A program made the position numbers and the translations under genes. The notes below the pieces were generated by a model that saw only the letters and a program-made list of their open reading frames with translations, was not told where the DNA came from and ran no database searches. DNA of 64,000 bases, from contig OZ024870.1 of assembly GCA_964017185.1 (NCBI GenBank), positions 35,046,139-35,110,138 on the forward strand. Reading direction: 5' to 3'. Positions 10,677-20,426 of the stretch are shown here, piece after piece. The stretch is from Rugalucina vietnamica. Its lineage: Eukaryota; Mollusca; Bivalvia; Lucinida; Lucinidae. Positions within the stretch are counted from its first letter, which is position 1. Each line of letters starts with the position of its first letter.

Positions 10677-11593
10677 TGTAACATAGTAGGCACGCCTGCC
10701 TTTGGGTTTTGGGATTCAGACTTGGTAACTTGTGGTCTGAAGAAACTAGTTTGTAATTTGTTGGAACTATTGATTGGATCCTTGGAAATTAATCTAGGAG
10801 ATGAACAATGCTTCTGCTGGTCTTTGGAAGATTAAATGTATTTCCATTGATAATGTTTTCTATGGGTTTTGCAGCTACTTTGTATTGAAGATTGACATCA
10901 TTGTCCGGGTGCGATTGTTTAAATCTATTTCAGGCTTAACTGGACAGCTTATGATGTATTAATATTGGACCATTTGCATCTTATATTGTATTCGTGACGT
11001 ATCCAGTGGGAAGGGTTTAACAATTATCTATTTCCTGTTTACCTTGGCAACGGTATTGTTATGAAGATGAAGCTTGGTATCTCATTGGTTTATGGTTTTG
11101 GTGTATTTGAATAATTTTGAGGTTATCGGAATCTGGTGAAAATTTTGATATACTGTAACTTGGTATCATGGGGTAACGACGTCGTTTTGGGTTGATGTGT
11201 GTGCGTGTGTATGGATGCGAAGACTGCACCATTTCTAGAACATTAAGGACAGATTAGATTTATGAGAACTAGTTTATTCTTGTGGCAAAGCTTCTTTGGG
11301 ATTATGTCCTTAATCTAAGGGGAGTCGTCTTTTAGCTTTTGGAATGAGGAGACTAAAATAGTATTACAAAATTGAAACTTTAATTAACTTTCTATAGAAC
11401 AATCGAAATAGGACTCCAGTTTATTTTGGAAATTAGTATAACAGAAAATTCAGTACAACAGAAATAATATATTCAACGAATGAAAATGTAAATTGACTTT
11501 AGTTATTCTTTCAATCCACGAAAATAAACATAACGGTCACGAGGAACAACGGAAGTACTAACTCAAACACCCTGTGCCCTTGGTTAGGTCACA
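10677..11593 (+). repeat. 3' LTR
   Basis: 917 bp, identical by eye to the 5' LTR, followed by the ATTTG target duplication. Confidence 0.93.
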
Positions 11594-11821
11594 ATTTGTG
11601 CTTTCTGATTGTTTAAAATAATAGTGAATAACGACTGGTTTTATTTGCTGAAATGTTCCGTTTTCTCAAGGATTGTCCATCATGAAATATGTAGGTCGCG
11701 TATGTTTGATATTTTCTGGATAATGTATAAAAGAGATGTTTTGTTCCGATACATGTGATTCATGGCACCATTTTAACGTTTAAAGAGGCTGTTTGTATTT
11801 TGGTTTATGTTCTCGTTTCAG

Positions 11822-12511
11822 GACACGGTTCAAGAAGAACCTATGGCAAAGAAGCAGAAGTTGCCTACTGTACCGGATGATCCTAGTACACTAGAACAGA
11901 GGGTTCTGTCTCTTGAAAAGAAAACCGATGATGCTATAAGCAGACTCAAAGACCAGGTGAGGTCGTTGTGCCTCCAACATGATCCGAGTGAAGCATTGAT
12001 CTTGTTGACTCTCGATGAACTGGCTCGAGTCTCTAAGCGACAAGGCCATGCTGATTGGGAAATACATGACGAATTAGCCAGGCACGCAAAAATCCAACAA
12101 GGGCAGTTGGACCTGGCGCATTTTTGTCTGATGGCACTTAGTGGTCAAGCTGGTGACATCATCACTAAAGCGCTGTCAAAATGCAAGAAGCAAAAAAAGG
12201 CGGAAGCGAAGGCTAAAAATCCAATGACAGAAACTGAGACAAGGGCCACAATGTCACCTCTAACAAATCTGTACCCTCCGTTACCCGCCACTGGCTACCA
12301 ATACCCTAGCCCTTTTCCTACGACCTCATTTGGGTTTCAATATCCTGGTCAATATGCAGGTATGCCGATGTATCCGATGCCTCGTCCGTATTCTATGGGC
12401 AAGGGGGCAGTTGGAAGGCAGTGGAGGGCTAAGGGACCGTGTCATTTTTGCGACTCTACTGACCATCTAGTTAAAGATTGCCAGAAAATGAAACTTGCGA
12501 AACATAAATAA
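11822..12511 (+). CDS. Gag-like ORF1, exon 2 with CCHC zinc knuckle
   Basis: The exon begins DTVQEEPMAKKQK in the phase left by exon 1. It contains a short predicted coiled coil (LEQRVLSLEKKTDDAISRLK), a helical region, a K-rich stretch, a Pro/Tyr/Met-rich linker, and near the C-terminus CHFCDSTDHLVKDC, which fits the CX2CX4HX4C nucleic-acid-binding knuckle of gag proteins. The stop is at 12509. The open frame extends a few codons upstream, but the acceptor at 11821 makes 11822 the likely exon start. The role would be packaging the element RNA in the cytoplasm. It remains fully open, so gag was intact recently. Confidence 0.65.
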   Translation, partial: DTVQEEPMAKKQKLPTVPDDPSTLEQRVLSLEKKTDDAISRLKDQVRSLCLQHDPSEALILLTLDELARVSKRQGHADWEIHDELARHAKIQQGQLDLAHFCLMALSGQAGDIITKALSKCKKQKKAEAKAKNPMTETETRATMSPLTNLYPPLPATGYQYPSPFPTTSFGFQYPGQYAGMPMYPMPRPYSMGKGAVGRQWRAKGPCHFCDSTDHLVKDCQKMKLAKHK

Positions 12512-12721
12512 ACTTTTAGATTTTACGTATTACGCTGCTTTGCTTTTGGCTAGCTATCATGTATCATAATGGTTATTGTATGCGTAGGTCTATAGATGTA
12601 AAGTTTTTTTCTCCAATGTCTAGTCCAGGGACACAGATCCCTAGTGGGTCATCTTGATTCACGTGGGCTAGGTGTTGGGGATGTGTCCTTTTCTGAATTT
12701 TGCTGTTTTACCTTTTGGTAG

Positions 12722-13384
12722 GAGTGTAAACAACCTGCAGTTAAGACATCGCCAGGCTGTGATTTCATTCAGATTCCCGACTGGGAAAAGGCAATTGATT
12801 TTCAACCAGTGGACAGACAGATATCTAAGGAAGAGTGGGTTACTTTAGAAAAGGGCAGTCCCCAACTCCTTGCCCACCACGCATGCGCGGAAGATGTTCT
12901 ACGTGGCGACAATAGTTATAACATAAATAAGCTTCCCCTCAGAGACCCTGACAATTTTGTTTCTGGTGGTTTACATCATCAGGTTGCTGAATGGAGGAAA
13001 ATACTGTCTTCAGGCGTACAAGATAAAGAGATTCTGACATATATAGAAAATGGAGTTGATGTTAAATCTTTTTTCAAGCATTTTAAAGGCAATTTCAGAG
13101 GTAGGTCATATGATTCAGATGTGCCTCCGAGACAGTATTTTCCGAATTCTGGCAGTTGTAAAGCGTTTACTTCCTTTATTGTTACAGAATTATTGGATAG
13201 AATAAGAAATGGTTCTATTCGGGTCTGGGGTAAAGTTGGAGAATGTGACATGCCGAAAGTAATTATGCCTTTGACAGTTGAACCTAGTAAGCCTCGTTTA
13301 TGCCATGATGATCGATATCTGAATTTATGGACAAAAGATGTCCCTTTTAAACTGGAAACTTTGAAGGATGCTGATTTTAATTTT
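12722..13384 (+). pseudogene. Ngaro/DIRS-type reverse transcriptase, N-terminal part only
   Basis: After an acceptor-like tttaccttttggTAG the frame runs ECKQPAVKTSPGCDFIQIPD and on to VEPSKPRLCHDDRYLNLWTK. The PSKPRLCHDDRYLN segment is the finger region of this RT group. The palm with its catalytic aspartates, RNase H and tyrosine recombinase should follow. Instead, after about TLKDAD at 13370, homology changes to a different RT. The frame continues without meaning to 13501. The closest family call is from memory of similar invertebrate proteins. Confidence 0.55.
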
Positions 13385-14754
13385 AGGAAGACAAACTTCC
13401 TACGATGTATTGGTTACCTAAGCTTCACAAAAGACCATACAAAGCTAGATTTATTGCAAATTCTAGCTCTTGTACTACCACTGAACTTTCTAAATTATTA
13501 ACTTCCTGTCTTACTGCTATCAAATCGCATGTTATAAGATACTGTGAGACAGTGTATGAAACTTCAAATAAAAATTGGTTTTGGTCAATTAAAAATTCTG
13601 GTGAGGTGCTTAGTAAATTGAAGTGTAGAGGGTTCCGTGCGACAAGCTTGTCCACATATGATTTTTCTACTCTGTATACAACATTACCACATAATCTAAT
13701 AAAAGAAAAACTTCTGGATTTGATTGAGTGGACCTTCAAAAGGGCATTAAAAAACTATGGTTCACTTTATTTGGCATGTAATGACAGAAAGGCTTTTTTC
13801 ACTTCCTCTGACCAAAGTCGGTATACACTTTGGTCATGTCAGAATGTATGCGACTCCTTATCCTATCTCCTTGATAATATTTATATTAGATTTGGGACCA
13901 AGTTATACAGACAAATTGTTGGAATTCCGATGGGTACAAATTGCGCACCTCTAGTAGCTGATTTATTTTTATACTGCTACGAAAGAGATTTCATGGATTC
14001 TCTTAACCATGATAATCAAGCTGATGTTATCGAGGCTTTTAATTCCACATCTAGGTACCTCGATGACCTTTTGAACATTGACAACCCTTATTTTGAAGGT
14101 ATGGTCAATCAAATTTATCCACCTGAACTTCAGTTGAACAAAGCCAATATCTCAGATACTGAAGCCCCCTTTTTAGATCTACATCTTTCTGTTGCAAATG
14201 GATTTGTTTCTTCTAAAATTTATGATAAGCGCGATGACTTTGATTTTGATATAGTAAATTTTCCTTTTTTGGATGGTGACGTTCCTCGTCGTGCTTCTTA
14301 TGGTGTATACATTTCGCAACTTATTAGGTTTGCTAGAGTCTGCAATCATGTTACAGACTTCAACGCTCGAAATAAATGTTTAACGGCAAAACTTCTCCTA
14401 CAGGGCTATCGGTATCATAAACTTCGAAAAACATTTTCTAAATTTTATCGTAGACACTATGAATTGATTTCCAAATATAATGTTGGGTTAAAGACGCTTT
14501 TAAGTGAGGGCCTTTCGGAACCTGAATTTTATGGTGACTTGGTTTACAAATTTAAGAAACTTAAAGGAATTAATGATTTTTCTTTTCAGTTCAGAAAAAT
14601 CATAACACGTTACACACGTATAGGTTATAACTTGAATGTTATGCGACAGTCTGCATGCTTAGTTTTTAACCCAATCATGGTTGATAACTATGCTGCCTTC
14701 TTTAATTGCACGCCGGTGGGTCGGGCGTCAGACTCTATGATGGCCCCGACATAA
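13385..14754 (+). pseudogene. Penelope-like reverse transcriptase, 5'-truncated
   Basis: The reading frame is EDKLPTMYWLPKLHKRPYKA onward; counting from the methionine at 13405 there are 449 codons. LPKLHK (residues 4-9) is typical of Penelope-like RTs. STYDFSTLY carries the first catalytic Asp (86), GIPMGTNCAP is at 173-182, and YLDD at 218-221 is the second catalytic motif. The palm, thumb and C-terminal regions look intact and there is no internal stop. The fingers' first part and any N-terminal domain are missing. No GIY-YIG endonuclease follows the end (VGRASDSMMAPT). It is joined to the upstream RT in another frame at about 13370-13386, so it arrived by insertion or recombination. Confidence 0.65.
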
Positions 14755-15200
14755 AGCTATTCACTTTAGTCGGTTGGGGCCGGAGCTTCTTGTCTGTTGC
14801 TTGGCCCACCGGGGTCCAACTAGTGTTTTTCTTTTGCTCCGGAGTTAGTAGGTTATTCGGCGCCCAGGGATCTCCATCGTCGGGCAGCTTACTCAGTCTG
14901 TGAGTCCTGGTTTTTGATTCATCAGGATGTTTATCATGATTTATTTGTTTGTTCTTGATGATTCATTGGCTAGTTAGAGATTCACCACGACGACCGAATA
15001 ACTAATTAAATGTTATGAACCACTGCAGAAGCTGAGGGTGAGGTTATGGCCATGTAAAACCGGTTTAAGCCCGCCAGTAACTTTGTGTTACTGATCGTTC
15101 CAAGTCGATACTTCTGTGGTGGTTCTTTTTGTTTTATGTCTTGGTGTATAAAAATTTTTGTGCTGTTCGCGCCTTATGTATGTTTTCATATTTTTAGTTA
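14755..15200 (+). other. Likely 3' untranslated part of the Penelope-like copy
   Basis: GC-richer than its surroundings, with complementary blocks (GCCGGTGGG near 14711 and CCCACCGGGG near 14805) that could form a long stem closing over the RT stop codon. A second block (ACCGGTTTAAGCCCGCCAGT ~15060) resembles 3' tails of bivalve repeats that I recall. The true 3' end is not determined. Confidence 0.35.
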
Positions 15201-15265
15201 AGTTAAGGTAACTGAGTGGCCACCTATTGGGAAAATAGCTGCTCATTCGGCTTACGATATGTTTC
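15195..15265 (+). repeat. Short repeat also found near 22428-22496
   Basis: GTTAAGTTAAGGTAACTGAG followed by GGCCACCTATTGGGAAAATAGCTGCTCA is a diverged match to the stretch after the SINE at 22150-22400. Its identity is unknown. Confidence 0.5.
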
Positions 15266-15671
15266 ATGGTATAAGTTCCTGATTGTTAGTTTGGTTTTTT
15301 CCCACCTCGGTTTTTGGAGTGGGAATCTTTTTCTGATTGCGCCTTTTCCTGATCTTTGCCTACTTGTACCTTTTAATAGTTTGCCACGATTGTGTGATTC
15401 ATAAGAATTTACCATGCTTGATTTGAGAGACTTACATTTCATGTTTAAGTAGTGTGGTTCCATGTGACATTAACTGTATTTTATTCTATGTGTGTAGTTA
15501 TGTTTTGTTAAAATGAACATGTATATTCCTGATTTGCTTTTCTGCCTTGCTTCTCAATATACTGCAACCATAACAATGTGTTGTTTCTTTATTCTTTTGA
15601 GTTTTGGGAGAGTAAGCCCAAGGGGACAGAACAAGAATTGAGACAGTCTGTTACTGGTCTGCTGAACTTTG

Positions 15672-15742
15672 ATGTGTCTCTTTTGCCCAATACTGCAAAA
15701 GGAAGCGGAATGCAGATGATAGATGTCACTGGGGTTAGGTTA
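15672..15742 (+). repeat. Direct repeat B1
   Basis: 71 bp starting ATGTGTCTCTTTTGCCCAAT, identical to 15933-16003. It abuts A2 without a gap, as expected for a split-direct-repeat element. Confidence 0.88.
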
Positions 15743-15802
15743 CTATCCTCAGCGACATCTAGCGGCGAAATCGAGCATCTACCTCTTTTTCCGATACGAA
15801 CA
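15743..15802 (+). repeat. Direct repeat A2
   Basis: 60 bp, same as A1 (6208-6266) apart from one extra C in the CTTTTTCCGATA stretch. Confidence 0.88.
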
Positions 15803-15932
15803 GGGTAGATGGACTAAAAGGTGGAGATAACTGAGATTATGACTAAAGGAGCGGATTATAAATGGGTTTATTTAATTGCTACCCACCCACCACTCCCTAA
15901 AGTGACGTTTGTCATTTGTCTTCTTCTCTTCC

Positions 15933-16003
15933 ATGTGTCTCTTTTGCCCAATACTGCAAAAGGAAGCGGAATGCAGATGATAGATGTCACTGGGGTTAGG
16001 TTA
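15933..16003 (+). repeat. Direct repeat B2, right end of Ngaro-like element
   Basis: Identical to B1. Sequence after GGGGTTAGGTTA differs (cgagcg here, ctatcc after B1), which fixes the element end. Confidence 0.88.
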
Positions 16004-16560
16004 CGAGCGAGTTGAGCAGAAACAAGACCAAGGCCTAAGATAACAAGAAAAGCTATAACATGTAGCCACATGTAATAATTGGGCGGTGTGATAAAAGAGG
16101 TAGAAATACTAAAAAGAAATATGGATTGATTTGCTAAGGTTTTATTATGGAAACGGCTACGTGTTAAAATTCCTTCATTCACTGGCTCCGTGTTAAAATT
16201 CCTTCATTCACCGGACTGCTTTCCACTGATTCGGGCGTTTTGGTCAATTACCAAATAAACAGACATTAATGATCCGGTTCCGACTATGACTACACACTCA
16301 GTTTAGGCAAATAAAATGTATAATCGGTATACTAACTCGAGCGATGTAGTCACAATAAAAACAAATTTAAAAAATTCAAACGAGCAGTCATCCTTTAATT
16401 TAATAATTAATGCAGTATTTCTGAACAAGATCATGATTGAAGAATAAGACTGAATGCAAAACTTAAGAATGGTTAAGAAATATGGGAGGGTCGGGTGATG
16501 AACCCTTCCCCTCTTGATTTCTTTTGGTGGTGAGCAAAAAAGAGTTAAGAACCTACGAAA
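16004..16560. other. Non-coding stretch with a short tandem duplication
   Basis: No gene seen. A 28-bp unit (GTGTTAAAATTCCTTCATTC core) occurs twice in tandem at about 16152-16207. Confidence 0.6.
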
Positions 16561-16574
16561 TGTCAATTCAATCT

Positions 16575-17124
16575 GGACATGATGTTTGAATATTATAGTC
16601 ATATACATGTATATAGCCCCGGTGCAGGGGCAGATAACCCCCTGGGGCCAAAATGTTTTTGTAAACATAAATAGTCCATCCATTTGCCCATGTCCTGCAA
16701 GTTTTGCCCTTCAAATCACATTTTAACAATTTTCCCCATTCAAATGCATGAGCGACCTATGTTGACCTTGCAGTTAATTAGGTCAAGGTCATCAGAGGGC
16801 CATGGATTGATTTATACAAACTTTGTAGAGCTCCATTGCCTGATGCTTCATGCCAAGTTTCAAAATCATAGGCCTTATGGTTCTGGAAAAGAAGATTTTT
16901 AAAGTTTTTGCTACTTATAGCCATGGCCTGGCGGAAATAACTTTTGTTCCCCCTTCCTGAGGATGCTCCATATAAAGTTTGGCTTTGATTGGCCCAGTGG
17001 TGTTAGAGGAGATGTTTCACTGAACATTGTGGACAACAATGACTACAACGACGACGGTCGATGGAGCATGGGTATACTATAAGCTCACCTTGTGAACATA
17101 ACGGCTCAGGTGAGCTAAAAATGG
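16575..17124 (+). mobile_element. Family H element, 5'-truncated, one unit
   Basis: It holds one unit of the family H core (TTGACCTTGCAGTTAATTAG, GGTCAAGGTCATC), a short GACGACGG tract and the terminal hairpin CTCACCTTGTGAAC ... GGCTCAGGTGAGCTAAAA. The CCAGAGGACC start is missing. Confidence 0.8.
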
Positions 17125-17164
17125 GACCTGGCGCGTATACTAGCATACAAATATGCATTCAAAG

Positions 17165-17390
17165 GAGCATGTTGGCCTGGTGGTTAGTGCATCAGACTCT
17201 GGTTAGGGAGGTAGGGAGTGGATCCCCACTGGTGGCTGGCTTATATCACTGCACGATGAGCAAGGGACATTGACTCTGGAAAGTACTTATTAATACACAC
17301 AAACGAGTGTCCCAAGCTGGGGACATGACAGAACTATTGTTGACTGGGACGTCACATCCATACCTAAATCAAACCAAAAGGTTGCACAGC
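17165..17390 (+). repeat. SINE-like repeat with degenerate tRNA-like head
   Basis: GGCCTGGTGGTTAGTGCATC resembles a tRNA A-box region but no good B box follows. The tail (GACTGGGACGTCACATCC) resembles tails of the SINE-1 family in this window. Weakly supported. Confidence 0.4.
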
Positions 17391-17524
17391 TCAAATGTGG
17401 GTTGTACATTTTGTAAAGTGTTGTTTCTTAGTCTTTCTTAAAAATCTGACAGCTGCTGACTACGCCATTTTAGCTCTAAAAATTCTGGTGTTTGATTTAA
17501 GGTCTAACATTCTTTCTTGGTCAT

Positions 17525-17765
17525 CAATTTTTCAGTTATGTCCGGATGGTGCGACGGTTTTCTGGGTATCAACCAGGGTGAAAATCATGAGAGCCATGGA
17601 CTAATTTCCCTCCTGGCGCACCCCCGGTGAAGTATTGTCAATTTGGCGTGTCACCAGTAAACCATTCAGATTCAGATGTGTCTTGCTCAAGGACGCAACC
17701 AAGTCCCAGTGGGGTTTGAACCCAGAACTTTGTGATTCAACACTACGCCACTGCCCTCACTAAGT
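17525..17765 (-). repeat. SINE-1 (tRNA-headed), diverged copy
   Basis: On the minus strand a tRNA-like head (GGCAGTGGCGTAGTG, B box GGGTTCAAACCCC) is followed by the shared core GTCCTTGAGCAAGACACA. The 3' part is rearranged compared with 32415-32620. Confidence 0.7.
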
Positions 17766-17769
17766 ACAT

Positions 17770-18223
17770 GACTGTAATGTGCTAAACCTCGGCTGCAGCA
17801 ATCATGCTTGATAGCTCAATTTCAGGAACATACTCTGAATCCCTGGCGACAGGTTTTCTTGCACCCCGACTCACCTACTGATCTCGAAATTTTAAAACCA
17901 GCAAAATTTATAAGTCATGAAATTTCATGTATTTATTTCTGTTTATGCACACTATGAAAGAACATAAATGCACTATTTACATATATAATACATGTACATG
18001 TTTGTACAAAACACATGCAATGTGTTTTTTTGTTTTTCGAATTTAAGCATGAAAACTCCATGTGACCTGCATTGTCATGTTTGTCCATTAATGGGTCATG
18101 AAAGAAAGTCAACCTTGATAAACATATCCATATTGCAAGTATTATAATCTATATCACACTGGTTTATATTCAGAGAGAATTGTGAATGAAAACAAACAAT
18201 GTCGATGCCATGATAAATACCTG
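17770..18223. other. Non-coding, AT-rich
   Basis: I see no gene, repeat family or strong structure here. Confidence 0.5.
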
Positions 18224-18425
18224 TGTGGAGTATGGCAAGCCGTTTTACTATTTATTATGCTTATTAGATATCTTGAATAGTAAATAAGATATCTTAATTA
18301 GGATATAAGATATCTTATTTAGCAATAAAGATATCTTTTTTATCAAAAAAGATATCTTATATCCTAAATTAGATATCTTATATAGTAAAGAAGATACCTA
18401 ATATGCTAAATAAGATATCTTATTT

Positions 18426-18937
18426 GATCCCACAATTAAGATATCCTATATAGCATATAAGATATCTTATTTGATAATTTAGATATCTAATATACTAAAT
18501 AAGATATCTACTATACCTAAAAAAGATATCTTCTTTACAAGATTTATTAAGATATCTACTTTCATAAATAAGATATATATCTTCATTGCTAAACTAGATA
18601 TCTTATATAGCAAATAAGATATCTAAAGTGGTAAATAAGATATCTTATTTAGGTATAATAGATATCTTATTTAATTTATTTGATCCCACAATTAAGATAT
18701 CCTATATAGCATATAAGATATCTTATTTGATAATTTAGATATCTAATATACTAAATAAGATATCTACTATACCTAAAAAAGATATCTTCTTTACAAGATT
18801 TATTAAGATATCTACTTTCATAAATAAGATATATATCTTCATTGCTAAACTAGATATCTTATATAGCAAATAAGATATCTAAAGTGGTAAATAAGATATC
18901 TTATTTAGGTATAATAGATATCTTATTTAATATATAT
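18426..18937 (+). repeat. 256-bp internal tandem duplication within the GATATC array
   Basis: Both copies start GATCCCACAATTAAGATATC and are nearly identical, including the rare GATATATATC variant. They show that the array grows by unequal exchange or replication slippage of blocks, not only single units. Confidence 0.9.
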
Positions 18938-18987
18938 GATATCTTATTTAGTATATTAGATATCTAAATTATCAAATAAGATATCTT
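18938..18987. repeat. 50-bp inverted copy of 18459-18508 / 18715-18764
   Basis: Exact reverse complement of the run TTAGATATCTAATATACT with its neighbours, so the array contains long hairpins beyond the single 10-bp palindromes. Confidence 0.85.
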
Positions 18988-19787
18988 GATTAAGGCTATA
19001 AATAAGATATCTGTATTGGTATAGTAGATATCTTATATAAGTATCAGAAACCAATTGTGATTGGGTAAAACAAATAAGATATCTTATGTACTAAATAAGA
19101 TATCTGATTTGTTAAACCTAAATAAGATATCTAATATAGGATATAAGATATCTATTTTTGTGTATACATAAGATATCTTATTTGTCAAATAAGATATCTA
19201 CTTTAGCATAGTAGATATCTTATTTGTGAATGCAATTAAGATATCTTATATGTTGAAGAAGATATCTTATTTGACAAATAAGATATCTTATATGATAAAA
19301 TAGATATCTAATATACTTTTTTAGATATCTTATATATTAATTAAGATATCTTATTTAGAAAAAACATTATTGATATCTAATTTATCATATTAGATATCTA
19401 ATTTGTTAAACAAGATATCTTAATTAACAAATTAAATGCTATATCAGATATCTATATTAATTAAGATATCTTATATATTTTTACAAATAAGATATCTAAT
19501 ATATCAATCAAGATATCTTATTTGTTAATTTAGATATCTACATTAACAAATAAGATATCTTGTTTAGTTAAAAAGATATCTTATATACTATATAAGATAT
19601 CTTAAATGACAATTTAGATATCTAATATAACAAAACAGATATCTTATTTGCTATATAAGATATCTTCTTTATAATAGATATCTAATAAAATAAAGTAGAT
19701 ATCTTATTTATTAAAGAAGATATCTTATATACAATATAAGATATCTGTTTGTTTGAATAAATAGTAAAACGGCTTGCCATTGTGGAG

Positions 19788-20426
19788 ACAACTTTCCACA
19801 AATCACAATTTTTTTTTGTAAAGTTGTTCTAAGGCACGTAATTGCATACTATAGTCTTTGAGTCTTTTACTGATTTTATCCGCGTTGGCTGTTCTCAGTT
19901 CTGGATAATCGGTTTGGTATTGTTACTATATATCACTGAAACATGTTTCGTGCACATGCACATCTTTGTTAACAGCTTCTCACCATGGTCTTATGTCACA
20001 GACAGCAAGATCCTTCATGCAGAAGAAACATACATACACACGAGTATTTAACAACAATTGTCAGAGAATCAGACTAAATCCTCGCTTCAATAAAACGCCT
20101 ATGGGAAAGAACACAGGATGCTAAAAAATGATGCACAGTTCAAACCCAAGAATAGATCTTGTCAATGGCACTGTCACACTGAATCCAGTATAGCCCAGCC
20201 TTTTTATAGCAGGGCTTTAAAACTAAACTTTAATGATTTTTGCTTTGTAATATCAACTATATCTTGATTTCTTCACAGTATTACTATAACTCATGTCCAC
20301 TTCAAAACACAGATTGTATTAAAGTCCATTATTTATCATTTAAGTTAGGGTGAACAGTTTATTGTACATGCAGTCATCCACTCTAATTGACTTAAAATAT
20401 AAGTTTTCTGTTGTGGTTCACTACCT
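19788..20426. other. Non-coding stretch
   Basis: No gene or repeat recognised; short frames only. Confidence 0.5.

Larger units (their letters stand above)
7641..11593 (+). mobile_element. Complete non-autonomous LTR retrotransposon (LARD-like)
   Basis: Two 917-bp direct repeats (7641-8557, 10677-11593) look identical on full reading. They begin TGTAACATAG and end TTAGGTCACA (TG...CA). Both flanks carry ATTTG (7636-7640, 11594-11598), a 5-bp target duplication. A tRNA primer-binding site follows the left LTR. The 2119-bp interior has no gag or pol frame, so it must be mobilised in trans. Size and structure match large retrotransposon derivatives. Identical LTRs mean a recent insertion. Confidence 0.93.
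6839..11821 (+). other. Inferred gag intron containing an LTR-element insertion
   Basis: It runs from the donor GTAAGT at 6839 to the acceptor ttatgttctcgtttCAG at 11819-11821. Without the LTR element (7641-11593) and its 5-bp duplication it would be about 1 kb. The native parts (6845-7640, 11599-11800) show no coding capacity. Both splice sites fit consensus well and the phase is conserved. Transcript evidence is not available. Confidence 0.55.
15578..15808 (+). other. Open frame overlapping B1 and A2
   Basis: The frame from FWESKPKGTEQELRQSV crosses all of B1 and A2 without a stop and ends IRTG. It follows a weak acceptor-like tract (ctttattcttttGAG). It could be the last exon of the element's lost recombinase gene or a chance frame. 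No tyrosine-recombinase catalytic box is present. Confidence 0.3.
6208..16003 (+). mobile_element. Split-direct-repeat (Ngaro-like) retroelement, defective
   Basis: The element has the layout A1 (6208-6266), coding region, B1 (15672-15742), A2 (15743-15802), B2 (15933-16003). A1-internal-B1A2B2 is the hallmark of Ngaro-type tyrosine-recombinase retroelements. It encodes an intron-split gag-like protein with a CCHC knuckle (6524-12511) and the front of a reverse transcriptase (12722-13384). The rest of RT, the RNase H and the tyrosine recombinase are not found. A Penelope-like RT occupies part of that space. A 3953-bp LTR element sits in the gag intron. Without those insertions it would be about 4 kb. 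The right flank does not obviously resume the left flank. Confidence 0.7.
18231..19780. mobile_element. TIR element made of 66 phased GATATC palindromes
   Basis: Perfect 25-bp inverted ends (ATGGCAAGCCGTTTTACT..., 18232-18256 and 19756-19780) are flanked by TGTGGAG on both sides (18224-18230, 19781-19787), a 7-bp or imperfect 8-bp target duplication. Between them I located 66 palindromes of type AAGATATCTT: 63 exact GATATC plus one GATACC (18393) and two GATATATATC (18572, 18828). Centre spacing is mostly exactly 21 bp, with some steps of 22, 25-27 or more. A 256-bp block is tandemly repeated (18426-18681 and 18682-18937). No coding capacity. I know no described family with this layout, though MITEs with internal tandem repeats exist in bivalves. 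Confidence 0.92.

Noticed and set aside
7599-10835. Frames sharing GTPAFGFWDSDLVTCGLKKL at 7599 and 10608
   Set aside because: Both start in flanking sequence and run into the identical start of each LTR; an LTR shadow.
16303-16683. 126-codon minus-strand frame
   Set aside because: It overlaps the left part of a family H element and AT-rich DNA, with no protein-like features.
18257-19755. CRISPR-like array
   Set aside because: Animal genome, palindromic units without unique fixed-length spacers, and the array is bounded by transposon ends.
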